From positions 236,376 to 269,327 of the forward strand of contig BJOX01000262.1 of the NCBI GenBank assembly GCA_009731375.1: a DNA stretch of 32,952 nt, read 5' to 3'. The notes beneath the pieces were generated by a model. That model saw only the letters and a program-made list of their open reading frames with translations. It did not search any database and was not told where the DNA came from. This stretch comes from Paulinella micropora. Lineage: Eukaryota > Cercozoa > Imbricatea > Euglyphida. Each line of letters starts with the position of its first letter. Positions within the stretch are counted from its first letter, which is position 1. Of this stretch, positions 1-11,043 are shown one piece after another. The position numbers and the translations under genes are program-made.

Positions 1-252
1 GACTGTCGAACAGTCTCGAAACTCCATCTGCTTACTGGGCCCTCTGTAATGGAGGTGGGAGCTCGTTCTGCAAGGGGCGCTTATGGAACGAGCCCTGGCC
101 CCGCCTGGTACTAGGGAGCTTTGGTATCGCCTGTATCAGTCCCTTCCGTGCAAACATCACGGCTTAGCTGGGCATCGGGTTAATACTTTACCCACAGACT
201 TCCTTGGTTGACGAAATCAGAAGTTCCCTTTTTCTGACATTAGTCGATATCT
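1..252 (-). repeat. 547-bp dispersed element, copy A (partial)
   Basis: This is the reverse complement of the element seen complete at 14212-14758. The copy runs off the left edge of the window and ends at TATCGACTAATGTC (read on the minus strand), directly against an ATCT tract. It contains the hairpin arms GCTCGTTC/GAACGAGC seen in the other copies. Nucleotide identity to the full copy is very high by eye. No coding capacity is claimed. Confidence 0.9.
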
Positions 253-546
<294 letters not shown>

Positions 547-774
547 NNNNNNNNNNNNNNNNNNNNNNNNNNNNNNNNNNNNNNNNNNNNNNNNNNNNNN
601 NNNNNNNNNNNNNNNNNNNNNNNNNNNNNNNNNNNNNNNNNNNNNNNNNNNNNNNNNNNNNNNNNNNNNNNNNNNNNNNNNNNNNNNNNNNNNNNNNNNN
701 NNNNNNNNNNNNNNNNNNNNNNNNNNNNNNNNNNNNNNNNNNNNNNNNNNNNNNNNNNNNNNNNNNNNNNNNNN
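547..774. other. Assembly gap (N)
   Basis: A run of N inside a GATA tract, between inverted copies A and B of the 547-bp element. Both sides are repetitive, so the true length is unknown. Confidence 0.99.
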
Positions 775-1131
775 ACGAGCTCCCGCCTCCATTACAGAGG
801 GCCCAGTAAGCAGATGGAGTTTCGAGACTGTTCGACAGTCTAGTATAAACCGACAGAGCACTGTGGGTTTTATTCCGGGCTCAACAAGCGAGAAAGGGCA
901 CCCTGAGGGAACAGGATTGTGCTTCCCGTCGCTATTTCGGCATGTGACTTATAGGCGTATGGCTAGGCACACATAAGGCACCCCACCACGGGCCCAGCAC
1001 ACCCACACCATCCCCTAATTCTCTGTCTGTCGACAGATGGCACCCATTTCAAAAAATCAAGCCCAAGGGAGGGTCAGTGACACCTCAAGTGGCCTTGGTT
1101 CATTCCGTAGAGTAAGTGATAAGATCAACTG

Positions 1132-1132
<1 letters not shown>
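775..1132 (+). repeat. 547-bp dispersed element, copy B (left end lost in gap)
   Basis: Collinear with the 3' two-thirds of copy D at 14212. It starts in the gap and ends at GATAAGATCAACTGA, which runs straight into a GATA tract. It keeps the 12-bp palindrome TCTGTCGACAGA and the C-terminal part of the small ORF shared by copies B and D. Copies A and B point away from each other in an inverted arrangement. Confidence 0.9.
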
Positions 1133-1212
<80 letters not shown>

Positions 1213-1275
1213 GNNNNNNNNNNGATGGATGGATGGATGGATGGATGGATAGATGGATGGATGGATGGATGGATG

Positions 1276-1334
<59 letters not shown>

Positions 1335-1363
1335 GGATGGATAGATAGATGGATGGATAGATG

Positions 1364-1407
<44 letters not shown>

Positions 1408-1408
1408 T
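1133..1408. repeat. GATA/GGAT microsatellite with 10-bp N gap
   Basis: Almost pure GATA with a GGAT block after the gap at 1214-1223. The tract starts exactly where copy B of the 547-bp element stops. Confidence 0.97.
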
Positions 1409-1474
1409 ACGATCATCTCTTTAGCCTTCTCTCCTTCTCTGTCTCTCTCTCATCTCTCTGTCTCTCTCGCTGTC

Positions 1475-1519
<45 letters not shown>

Positions 1520-1634
1520 TTTTTCCCAAAAATAATAATAATTGTTTGTTGTGTGTTGCTGTGCTTGGTCTTGCATTTTTTTTAATATGACGTGCATGAT
1601 ATTTAGAAAATCAATATTATTGTGCGTAGCCTAC
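1409..1634. repeat. Polypyrimidine (CT)n tract and AT-rich unique spacer
   Basis: Bases 1409-1524 are a CT-rich tract ending in T14. Bases 1525-1634 are unique and AT-rich. No gene is seen. Confidence 0.85.
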
Positions 1635-1669
1635 CTGATGGCAAGCGTGACCCATCTCAAACGACCGGG

Positions 1670-1708
<39 letters not shown>

Positions 1709-1785
1709 ATATCTATCTATCTATCTATCTTATTTACTTAGACTAGCTGATGGCAAGCGTGGCCCATCTCAACCTGCCGTCTCAC

Positions 1786-1837
<52 letters not shown>

Positions 1838-1887
1838 ATCTACTTAGACTAGCTGATGGCAAGCGTGGCCCATCTCAATTGACCGGA

Positions 1888-1961
<74 letters not shown>

Positions 1962-2020
1962 ATGTACTTAGAATAGCTGATGGCAACATGGCCCATCTCA
2001 ACCTGCCGTCTCACACTACA

Positions 2021-2083
<63 letters not shown>

Positions 2084-2133
2084 ATCTACTTAGACTAGCT
2101 GATGGCAAGCGTGGCCCATCTCAATCGACCGGG

Positions 2134-2190
<57 letters not shown>

Positions 2191-2199
2191 GTCTATCTG

Positions 2200-2239
<40 letters not shown>

Positions 2240-2300
2240 ATCTACTTAGACTAGCTGATGGCAAGCGTGGCCCATCTCAATCTGCCGTCTCACACCACAC
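1635..2300 (+). repeat. Composite array 1: alternating two-type minisatellite in ATCT
   Basis: Six spacers share GATGGCAAGCGTGGCCCATC followed by TCAA (starting near 1635, 1748, 1854, 1979, 2101 and 2258). After TCAA they alternate strictly between a GACCGGGTATC tail (1635, 1854, 2101) and a CCTGCCGTCTCAC-like tail (1748, 1979, 2258). Most are introduced by CTTATCTACTTAGACTAGCT. The true repeat is therefore a dimer of two spacer types, each followed by an ATCT tract of variable length. Confidence 0.92.
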
Positions 2301-2308
2301 TATCTATA

Positions 2309-2349
<41 letters not shown>

Positions 2350-2357
2350 GTCCATCC

Positions 2358-2422
<65 letters not shown>

Positions 2423-2509
2423 AGTCAACCTGCCGTCTCTCACCACACGTATCGGAGAAAGCGAGTGGCAGCACAGGACGGGTATCTACCTACCTACCTA
2501 CCTACCTAC

Positions 2510-2561
<52 letters not shown>

Positions 2562-2797
2562 ATATCTATCTATATATCTATTTATCTATCTACCTACCTA
2601 CCTACTACCTACCTACCTACCTATCTATCTATCTATCTATCTATCTATCAATCTATCTATCTATCTATCTACCTACCTATCTACCTATCTATCTATCTAT
2701 CTATCACCTCCCAGCCCGCTACCCAGCCTCCATCTGGAGGCGGGGTGGAATGGATGCCTATGTCTTCGGATATGCAGAGCTGACAGACCAAACATAT

Positions 2798-2843
<46 letters not shown>

Positions 2844-2941
2844 CCATCCCAACCGGCCGTTCAGGCCCACACGTATCTCAGAAAGCGAGTGGCGCCACCG
2901 GCCGGGTATCTATCTATCTATCTACCTACCTATCTACCTAC

Positions 2942-2993
<52 letters not shown>

Positions 2994-3000
2994 TTTTCTT

Positions 3001-3038
<38 letters not shown>

Positions 3039-3045
3039 CATAGCT
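2301..3045 (+). repeat. ATCT/ACCT/CTTT microsatellite with related spacers
   Basis: Mixed ATCT and ACCT tracts with a short CTTT block (about 2970-3000). Two spacers, near 2425-2485 and 2853-2908, share an ACACGTATC-then-AGAAAGCGAGTGGC core and a GGGTATC exit like that of array 1, so they look like diverged members of one family. Confidence 0.9.
2712..2797 (+). repeat. Truncated inverted copy of the island at 5043
   Basis: This spacer matches the reverse complement of about 5043-5130, including GGCGGGGTGGAATGGATGCC and ACCAAACATAT. The two copies differ in a short stretch after CTACCCAG. The copy is flanked on both sides by ATCT tracts. Confidence 0.9.
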
Positions 3046-3126
3046 TGCTACCAGATTGTCTTTAGTGCTCCCTCAGACTACCTAGCTACCTATCTATCTA
3101 TCTATCTATCTATCTATTTATCTATC

Positions 3127-3214
<88 letters not shown>

Positions 3215-3259
3215 CATAGGTTGCTACCAGATTGTCTTCAGTGCTCCCTCAGACATCGG

Positions 3260-3260
<1 letters not shown>
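3046..3260 (+). repeat. Composite array 2: two spacer copies in ATCT
   Basis: Two spacers (near 3046-3085 and 3217-3258) share TTGCTACCAGATTGTCTT followed by AGTGCTCCCTCAGAC. They are separated by about 120 bp of ATCT tract. Confidence 0.9.
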
Positions 3261-3310
<50 letters not shown>

Positions 3311-3325
3311 TTATCTATCTATCTA

Positions 3326-3406
<81 letters not shown>

Positions 3407-3430
3407 ATCTATCTGTCTATCTATATATTT
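3261..3430 (+). repeat. ATCT tract with a (GTCT)n block
   Basis: An ATCT tract switches to pure GTCT at about 3328-3371 and then back to ATCT, a clean internal motif change. Confidence 0.95.
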
Positions 3431-4110
3431 CTGACACGCTCATCATAACCGGCATGAAAATATGTTGTTGATACACACACACACATACACACACACACAC
3501 ACACACATGCATGTATGTATGTATGTATGTATGTATGTATGTATGTATGTATGTATGTACGGACGTACGTACGTCCGTACGTATGTATGTATGTATGTAT
3601 GTATGTATGTATGTATGTATGTATGTATGTATAAAGCTTCATTGATCATGCCTGTGCTTACAAACTTAGGATAAGAATGTGTGCATTTGTGTATGTATGT
3701 ATGTATGTATGTATGTATGTATGTATGTACAAGCTCCACTGATGATGCCTGTGCTTACAAGCTTAGGATTGTGTATGTATGTATGTATGTATGTATGTAT
3801 GTATGTATGTATGCATGTATGTATGTATGTATGTATGTATATATGAATAAGCTCCACTGATGATGCCTGTGCTTACAAGCTTAGATCATGTATGTATGTA
3901 TGTATGTATGTATGTATGTATACATGTATAAGCTCCACTGATGATGCCTGTGCTTACAAGCTTAGGATAATGTATGTACATATGTATGTACATATGTATG
4001 TATATATGTATGAGCTCCCCTGATCGTGCCTGTGCTTACAAGCTTAGGATAAAAATGCGTGTATTTGTGTATGTATGTATGTATGTGTATGTATGTGTGA
4101 GCGTGTGAGC
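3431..4110 (+). repeat. Composite array 3: five spacers in GTAT
   Basis: A CA tract (3471-3507) leads into GTAT tracts. Five spacers carry AAGCTCCACTGATGATGCCT followed by GTGCTTACAAGCTTAGGAT, near 3634, 3730, 3850, 3930 and 4012, with substitutions in the first and last. A more distant relative lies at 4913-4955. GTAT tract length differs between every pair of spacers. Confidence 0.93.
3557..3580. repeat. 24-bp perfect palindrome in GTAT tract
   Basis: Half-site GTACGGACGTAC is followed immediately by its reverse complement. GTAT repeats continue on both sides in the same orientation, so this is a discrete palindromic insert and not a strand-switch point. Confidence 0.95.
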
Positions 4111-4125
4111 GTATGTGTATTTATG

Positions 4126-4184
<59 letters not shown>

Positions 4185-4193
4185 GTCTGTCTA

Positions 4194-4241
<48 letters not shown>

Positions 4242-4396
4242 TCTATCCATCTATCTACCTATCTATCTATCTATCTATCTATCTATCTGCCTATCTACCT
4301 ATCTACTTATCTACATATCTATCTTATCTATCTTATCTATCTTATCTATCTATCTATCTATCTATTATCTATCTATCTTTCTACCTACCTACCTAC

Positions 4397-4447
<51 letters not shown>

Positions 4448-4480
4448 CCTACCTACCTACCTACCTACCTACCTCGAGGA
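4111..4480 (+). repeat. ATCT/GTCT/ACCT microsatellite
   Basis: A continuous pyrimidine-rich tetranucleotide region with GTCT, CTTAT and ACCT variants and no conserved spacer. Confidence 0.95.
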
Positions 4481-4492
4481 GGCCATGGCTTT

Positions 4493-4554
<62 letters not shown>

Positions 4555-4600
4555 ATATATATAATGTCTGCTTTGGTTAGGATCGGGGTCAGGGTACGGC

Positions 4601-4653
<53 letters not shown>

Positions 4654-4690
4654 CATATATATATGATATATATATACAAGCTACGCCACG
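4481..4690. repeat. Two (AT)n tracts with short spacers
   Basis: AT tracts at about 4496-4565 and 4602-4675 are separated by a 40-bp unique spacer. A short GTGTGT block ends the first. These are likely cruciform or unstable sites. Confidence 0.93.
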
Positions 4691-4756
4691 CCCCATGGAT
4701 TAAACATTAAACATGCCTATCTACCTACCGACCTTCCAACCTACCTGCCTACCTAC

Positions 4757-4799
<43 letters not shown>

Positions 4800-4823
4800 C
4801 CTACCTACCTACCTACCTACCTA

Positions 4824-4860
<37 letters not shown>

Positions 4861-4956
4861 GATCGATCTATCTATATATCCTATCCATCTATCTATCTAT
4901 CTATCTATCTAGGCATGATACTCAGCTAAGCGTGCCAGTGCTCCCAGGCTTAGGTT
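4691..4956 (+). repeat. ACCT/ATCT microsatellite and diverged array-3 spacer
   Basis: Mixed ACCT and ATCT repeats, ending with a spacer (4913-4955) that resembles the array-3 module (GCCAGTGCTCCCAGGCTTAGG). Confidence 0.85.

Positions 4957-5042
<86 letters not shown>
4957..5042. repeat. GATA microsatellite
   Basis: A pure GATA tract bounding the GC-rich island on its left. Confidence 0.97.
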
Positions 5043-5044
<2 letters not shown>

Positions 5045-5923
5045 TGTTTGGTCTATCAGCTCTGCATATCCGAAGACATAGGCATCCATTCCACCCCGCC
5101 GCCAATCAGCGACTGGGTAGCGGGCTGGGAATGGGCACTAGGCCCCGAATTTGTGCAGTCTGACGGTTCTACGACCCTCCCTGGCTAGAGGGCCGTAAAA
5201 CAACCCAGACACGTGTCCGTGATCACGTGCCCCGCCAAGGCTCGGGCCCGAGGGGTACACCAACCCTCGAGCTTCATCCAAGGCGACCACTTTCGCGGCG
5301 GCCGGACTATACCTTAAGATCTCCCTGCTTATGTGCCTACCCGCACACAGGAAGATCCCACTCCCGTCTAGTCTCTGAACCTTTCCCATTTGTCAGGACA
5401 CCACTGGGTAGTGGCGACGGAGGACTACCGGGCCAGCTGCAGCGGTGACATAAGTGGGCCGACGTCGAGAGTAGTGACCATTTGCCATATCCACTGGTCA
5501 CTAAACTCACGTCGGAACACCAAGTCAGTCCAAGGCAGCCAATCAGAGGTAGTCGTACCGAGTAGGAGCCATGCGCGGGGTTGGCCTGACAAGAAGGGAC
5601 TTGGCTGCGGGTTACCCATTATTCCCTGCGTGGCCATATCCTTCGAGTTTTTACCATCCGACGAGCGTTACCTCGACTGCTGCACCTTGCGGTTTCCCGC
5701 AGGCCGCGGTATCGAAGGCTCTTAGGGCTTTCCCGAACAGTTTGAGAGTGTATCGAGGGCCGATGAAGGGTAGTCATCAGCCCTGGCCAGTCACGCTGCA
5801 CCAGCTGCGACTGCACAAACAGCTGGTGAAGGGCTGAAGGAGATAGATAGATCGACCCCCAGGCTGTAGGTGCCAGTGGGTCGAGTCCAACTCCGGGATG
5901 CAGTTTACCGTCATGCCCAGGAC

Positions 5924-5926
<3 letters not shown>
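5043..5926. other. GC-rich island between GATA tracts, no gene recognised
   Basis: About 880 bp of complex, GC-richer sequence bounded by GATA tracts on both sides. Open frames of 70-110 codons exist on both strands, but none shows a recognisable domain or a clear codon signature. The first 90 bp recur inverted at 2712-2797, so at least that end belongs to a dispersed repeat. It may be a mobile element or an RNA-coding block. A T-arm-like string near 5878 was considered and does not fold as a tRNA. Confidence 0.6.
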
Positions 5927-6017
<91 letters not shown>

Positions 6018-6092
6018 GTAGGTAGGTAGGAAGGTAGGTAGGTAGGTAGGTAGGTAGATAGACAGACAGACAGACAGGAAGATAGATAGATG

Positions 6093-6176
<84 letters not shown>

Positions 6177-6215
6177 CACAGATAGACAGACTGATAGACA
6201 AAAAGATACACAGGC
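5927..6215. repeat. GATA/GGTA/GACA microsatellite
   Basis: GATA with an internal GGTA block (about 6015-6055) and a GACA block (about 6060-6076), ending in degraded units. Confidence 0.96.
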
Positions 6216-6297
6216 AGATCGATAGCTTGTCCTTTTTATAGTTACCTTTGAGTGTGGTAGCTTATTATTGCATGGCACATACATACATACATACATA

Positions 6298-6396
6298 CAT
6301 ACGCATATTTTACTTATGGTAGAATATCACTGCATGTTTTCATGTGGGCAATCAAACATGCAGTGATGTTCCTAGCATAAGTAAAATATGCGTATG
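6298..6396. repeat. Near-perfect inverted repeat, arms of about 43 bp
   Basis: The left arm (6298-6340) starts CATACGCATATTTTACTTAT and the right arm (6354-6396) is its reverse complement with a few mismatches. The loop is about 13 nt. Degenerate CATA and GTAT tracts extend the symmetry outward. The arms contain the ATATCACTGCATG core of the spacer family at 6967-8125, so this looks like a head-to-head pair of that module. Confidence 0.92.
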
Positions 6397-6419
6397 TACG
6401 TAGGTATGTATTGATGTAA

Positions 6420-6509
6420 TGTACGTAATGTTATGTATGTATGAATGTATGTATGTATGTATGGCGAACCTTACCATATAACACAACCTCTTGTAGATAG
6501 ATAGGTAGA

Positions 6510-6547
<38 letters not shown>

Positions 6548-6679
6548 ATATCTATCTATCTATCTATCTATCTATCGATCTATCGATCTATCTATCTATC
6601 TACCTACCTACCTACCTACCTACCTATCTACCTACCTACCTACCTATCTATCTATCTATCTATCTCTATCTATCTATCT
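6420..6679. repeat. GTAT and ATCT/ACCT microsatellite
   Basis: A short GTAT block, a fragment of array 4 (about 6463-6495), then ATCT with ACCT variants up to copy C of the 547-bp element. Confidence 0.9.
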
Positions 6680-6874
6680 GGAGCTCGTTCTGCAAGGGGC
6701 GCTTATGGAACGAGCCCTGGCCCCGCCTGGTACTAGGGAGGTTTGGTATCGCCTGTATCAGTCCCTTCCGTGCAAACATCACGGCTTAGCTGGCCATCGG
6801 GTTAATACTTACCCACAGACTTCCTTGGTTGACGAAATCAGAAGCTCCTTTTTTCTGACACTAGTCGATATCTC
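6680..6874 (-). repeat. 547-bp dispersed element, copy C (truncated)
   Basis: This minus-strand copy begins at GGAGCTCGTTC directly after an ATCT tract and ends at the TATCGAC terminus against another ATCT tract. It represents about 195 bp of the element and retains the GCTCGTTC/GAACGAGC hairpin. Confidence 0.9.
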
Positions 6875-6966
6875 ATCTATCTATCTACCTATCTACCTAT
6901 CTACCTACCTACCTACCTACCTACCTACCTACCTACCTACCTACCTATCTATCTATCTATCTATCT
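6875..6966 (+). repeat. ATCT/ACCT microsatellite
   Basis: A tetranucleotide tract with a long ACCT block, beginning at the terminus of copy C. Confidence 0.95.
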
Positions 6967-7054
6967 ATGATTACACGAGGATATCACTGCATAGCTCAGG
7001 TGGGCAAGTATGGTAACACTTGACAACATCGCACATTCTTTTGTTTTAGTGTCC

Positions 7055-7253
7055 TTCTACACCACCCAGAATTCCGAGTTTCTGGTGCCACTTTCTGGGG
7101 ATTTGCTTCCAGAAAAGCCATGGCCTGTGGTGCCACTTTCATACCCAGAACCCGGAAATCTGATGCCACTTTCTGGGTTTGCTTCCAGAAAAGCCATGGC
7201 CTGTGGTGCCACTTTCACACCCAGAACCCGGAAATCTGGCCTGTGGTGTAGAA
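7055..7253. mobile_element. Foldback-like cassette 1
   Basis: A 199-bp segment begins TTCTACACCACCCAGA and ends with the inverse, GTGGTGTAGAA. Inside are diverged tandem copies of the 42-bp unit found in cassette 2, in opposite orientation. The flanks (CACATTCTTTTGT on the left, ATTGGAGCT on the right) match those of cassette 2. Terminal inverted repeats that enclose tandem repeats recall Foldback-type elements. No transposase is present. Confidence 0.6.
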
Positions 7254-7387
7254 CGCGTCTTATTGGAGCTTCCTCTGGGCCAGACGTGGACAGATGGACA
7301 GATAGATAGGTAGCTAGTGATGTCACTGTGCTTTAATGCTTGGTTATGCTAGGATATCACTGCATGGCTCATGTGGGCAAGTTATCG

Positions 7388-7466
7388 CACTAAGCTAAGC
7401 AAAGCTAAGCTAAGCTAAGTTAAGCTAATCTTAGCTAATCTTAGCTAAGCTAAGCTAAGCTAAGTT
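7388..7466. repeat. AAGCT/AGCTA pentanucleotide repeat
   Basis: A tract of AGCTA-type pentamers (AAGCTAAGCT and AATCTTAGCT variants), partly self-complementary, lying between the two foldback-like cassettes. Confidence 0.92.
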
Positions 7467-7510
7467 TAGAGACCCTTACCATATCACACATTCTTTTGTA
7501 CCAAGGCCCG

Positions 7511-7797
7511 TTCTACACCACCCAGATTTCCGGGTTCTGGGTGTGAAAACGCGGCACCACAGGCCAGGCTTTTCAGGAAGCAAACCCAGAAAGTGGCACC
7601 ACAGGCCAAGCTTTTCAGGAAGCAAACCCAGAAAGTGGCACCACAGGCCAGGCTTTTCAGGAATCAAACCCAGAAAGTGGCACCACAGGCCAGGCTTTTC
7701 AGGAAGCAAACCCAGAAAGTGGCACCACAGGCCAGGCTTTTCAGGAAGCAAACCCAGAAAGTGGCCCCAGAAGCCCGAAGTCTCGGGTGGTGTAGAA
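7511..7797. mobile_element. Foldback-like cassette 2 with five 42-bp units
   Basis: It is bounded by TTCTACACCACCCAGA and GGGTGGTGTAGAA as terminal inverted repeats. Between them are five near-identical 42-bp units (7553-7762) containing GGCACCACAGGCCAGGCTTT. Because 42 is a multiple of three, both strands stay open, which explains long apparent frames here. No protein is inferred. Confidence 0.7.
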
Positions 7798-7814
7798 TGA
7801 CTCATTGGAGCTAT

Positions 7815-7841
7815 CTATATTTATCTCTATCTATTTATCTA

Positions 7842-7890
<49 letters not shown>

Positions 7891-7935
7891 GTCTGTGGGG
7901 CAGATATCGCCAGACAGACAGATAGATAGATAGGT
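7815..7935. repeat. ATCT to GATA hairpin with short spacer
   Basis: An ATCT tract ending GTCTGTCTG-like is followed by a spacer of about 20 bp and then by CAGACAGACAGATAGATAG. The two sides are inverted and could fold into a long hairpin. Confidence 0.88.
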
Positions 7936-8125
7936 AGGTAGCTAGCTTATCACTGTGCTATATGCTCGCTTATGTTAGGATATCACTGCATGGCACATAC
8001 AAACATGCATACATACATACATGCATACATACATACATACACATGTTTGACTTAATGCTAGGATTTCACTGCATGGCGCATGTGGGCAAGTATGGCGACC
8101 CTTATCATATCGCACAACCCCTTGT

Positions 8126-8359
8126 CTTACTTGAGCTACCCGTACAAATATCACGCTTACTTCCAGCAGTGAGGTATGTATGTATGCATGTATGCATGCA
8201 TGCATGCATGTATGTACGTACGTATAATTAGCTGTTAGGTAGATCCTGAAACACCCAATTGTTACATACATACATAACATACATAACATACATACATACA
8301 TACATACATACATACATACATGCATACATACATAACATACATACACATACATACATACA

Positions 8360-8391
<32 letters not shown>

Positions 8392-8394
8392 CAG
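8126..8394. repeat. CATA/CATG microsatellite with short spacers
   Basis: A GTAT/CATG block at 8170-8225, a 40-bp spacer, then CATA repeats with CATAACATA variants to 8394. Confidence 0.93.
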
Positions 8395-8594
8395 GTCTGC
8401 ACTGTACTTCATTCCTGAACCGCAAGAACCGGCCATAGCTAATCAAGACGTTACTCCCTCGGCCCAGGAGGGCAAAATGGAAGTGGGAGGCGGTCAGCCG
8501 CGGGAGGGCCGGCCTGAACCACAGCCCTGCGTGCAATTTCTACTGATCGTGCATGATCTGCTACTCACTGAAGAAGGGGATAGTGGTATACACT
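8395..8594. other. Unique spacer, no gene seen
   Basis: About 200 bp of complex sequence between CATA tracts. No sizeable frame with protein-like composition and no RNA fold was recognised. Confidence 0.5.
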
Positions 8595-9197
8595 ACATAC
8601 ACATACATACATATATACATACATACATACATACATACATGCATGCATAAATACATACATACATGCATACATGCATACATGCATGCATACATACGCATAC
8701 ATACATACATATATACATACATACATACATACATACATGCGTGCATGCATACATACATACATACATACGTAGATAATTGGGTGGAAGAAAAAGAGATTGA
8801 GGAAAGCAGTGCGTAACATACATACATACATACATACATACATACATACATGCATGCATACATACATACATATATACATGCATATGTAGGTAATGGTGGG
8901 GAATAGAGAAGAGATGGAGGAAAGCAGTGCGTAAGAGAGAAAAAGACATGCATGCATGTATACATACATACATACATACATACATAGGTAATGGTGGAGA
9001 ATAGAGAAGAGATGGAGGAAAGCAAGTGCGTAACATACATACGTACATACATACATACATACATACGTAGGTAGCGATGAGGAAGAAAGCAGAGATTAAG
9101 GAAAGCAGTGCGCAACATACATACATACATACATACATACAATACATACGTAGGTAAGGATGGGGAAGAAAGCAGAGATTAAGGAAAGCAGTGCGCA

Positions 9198-9228
<31 letters not shown>

Positions 9229-9310
9229 CATACAAGACATACATACAATACATACGTAGGTAAGGATGGGGAAGAAAGCAGAAGAATCGTAAACATCGTG
9301 CCTCATCCGT
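8595..9310 (+). repeat. Composite array 5: six spacers in CATA
   Basis: Six spacers carrying GTAGGTAAGGATGGGGAAG followed by GGAAAGCAGTGCG occur near 8767, 8886, 8983, 9066, 9149 and 9255, separated by CATA tracts. The last three are nearly identical for 30 bp or more. The final copy diverges in its second half. Confidence 0.92.
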
Positions 9311-9498
9311 GGGTATGTATGTATGTGTATGTATGTATGTATGTATGTATGTATGTATGTATGTGTGTGTGTATGTGTGTATGTATGTACGTACGTATGT
9401 GCGTGCGTACATGTGTATGTATGTATGTATGTATGTATGCATGCATGCATGTATCTATGTGCATCTAACCTATATGTGTTTATATATGATAGGTGTTT
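9311..9498. repeat. GTAT microsatellite
   Basis: GTAT with GTGT and GTAC variants. The strand is opposite to the CATA tracts on both sides. Confidence 0.95.
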
Positions 9499-10165
9499 CA
9501 AGATTTACCATTTGCATCCGACATTGAAGCGACCCGGAATATAGGAATAGGTTGATACATACATACATACATACATACATACAGATTTACTTTTTGCATC
9601 CGACATTGAAGCGACCCGAAATATAGGAATAGGTTAATACATACATACATACCTAAATACATACATACATACATACATACATACATACAGATTTATTTAC
9701 TTTTTGCATCCGATATTGAAGCAACCCGAAATATAGGAATAATTTAATACATACATACATACATACATACATACATACAGATTTACTTTTTGCATCCGAC
9801 ATTGAAGCAACCCGAAATATAGGAATAATTTAATATATACATACATACATACATACGTACATACATACATACATACAGATTTACTTTTTGCATCCGACAT
9901 TGAAGCAACCCGAAATATAGGAATAGGTTAATACATACATACATACCTAAATACACACATACATACATACATACATACATACAGATTTACTTTTTGTCTC
10001 CGACATTGAAGCAACCCGAAATATAGGAATAGGTTAATATATACATACATACATACATACACATACATACATACATTACGCACATACATACATACATACA
10101 TACGTACATACATACATACATACATACATACATACAGAAGCGCACCTCAATTCAGGAATAGGTTA

Positions 10166-10196
<31 letters not shown>

Positions 10197-10306
10197 CATA
10201 CATACATGCATACATACATACATACATACATACCTAAATACATACATCTGTATACCTTTTTCTTCCGATACTGAAGCATTCCGAAATATAGGAATAGTTT
10301 ATACGT

Positions 10307-10384
<78 letters not shown>

Positions 10385-10450
10385 CCACACAGCTTCCTCT
10401 TTTGTCTCCGACACAAAAGCGTCCATCTATATAGGATTAGGTTATTACAT
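9499..10450 (+). repeat. Composite array 6: about nine spacers in CATA
   Basis: The spacer AGATTTACTTTTTGCATCCG, then ACATTGAAGCAACCCGAAAT and ATAGGAATAGGTTAATA, occurs near 9500, 9584, 9689, 9779, 9877 and 9982. Diverged copies are near 10135, 10248 and 10385. The latter two flank a CA plus AT dinucleotide tract (10305-10384). Identity falls toward the right end of the array. Confidence 0.93.
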
Positions 10451-10552
10451 ATATACATACATACATACATACATACATACATACATACATAGGCTTATTT
10501 GAATGCCAAGGTCTTGTCTACCCTAGCTTTGCAAAGAACATACATACATATA

Positions 10553-10583
<31 letters not shown>

Positions 10584-10637
10584 TTCCTATCCCAGCTTTG
10601 CAGAGAACGAGGGGGCATACATACATACATACATACA

Positions 10638-10688
<51 letters not shown>

Positions 10689-10752
10689 GAACATACATAC
10701 ATAGGCTTATTGGAATGCGAAGATATTTCCTATCCCAGCTTTGCAGAGAACA

Positions 10753-10783
<31 letters not shown>

Positions 10784-10878
10784 TACATACATATATAGGC
10801 TTATTTAATGCGAAGGTATTTTTCTATCCCAGCTTTGCAGAGAACGAGGGGGCATACATACATACATACATAGATACA

Positions 10879-10925
<47 letters not shown>

Positions 10926-11011
10926 GAACATACATACATAGGCTTATTTGAATGCGAAGGTATTTCCTATCCCAGCTTTGCAGAGAACATACATACATAC
11001 ATACATACATG

Positions 11012-11043
<32 letters not shown>

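Larger units (their letters stand above)
6967..8125 (+). repeat. Composite array 4 (AGGATATCACTGCATGGC module)
   Basis: The module AGGATATCACTGCATGGC, then CATGTGGGCAAGTATGG, then ACCCTTACCATATC with CACA, recurs near 6977, 7350, 7976 and 8060. A tail-only piece lies at 7468. Different copies are interrupted at different internal points by CATA, AAGCT or ATCT tracts. Two copies carry the foldback-like cassettes. A related piece is at 6463-6495. Confidence 0.85.

Noticed and set aside
1438-1524. CT tract as a branch-site/polypyrimidine splice signal
   Set aside because: Too long and repetitive, with no adjacent exon-like sequence.
5870-5920. tRNA-like B-box string GGTCGAGTCC
   Set aside because: The flanking bases do not form a T-arm stem, and no acceptor or anticodon arm is found.
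7476-7805. Repeat-containing ORFs on both strands over the 42-bp units
   Set aside because: A 42-bp unit keeps all frames open if one unit is open. Equal openness of both strands and the lack of any domain argue against coding.
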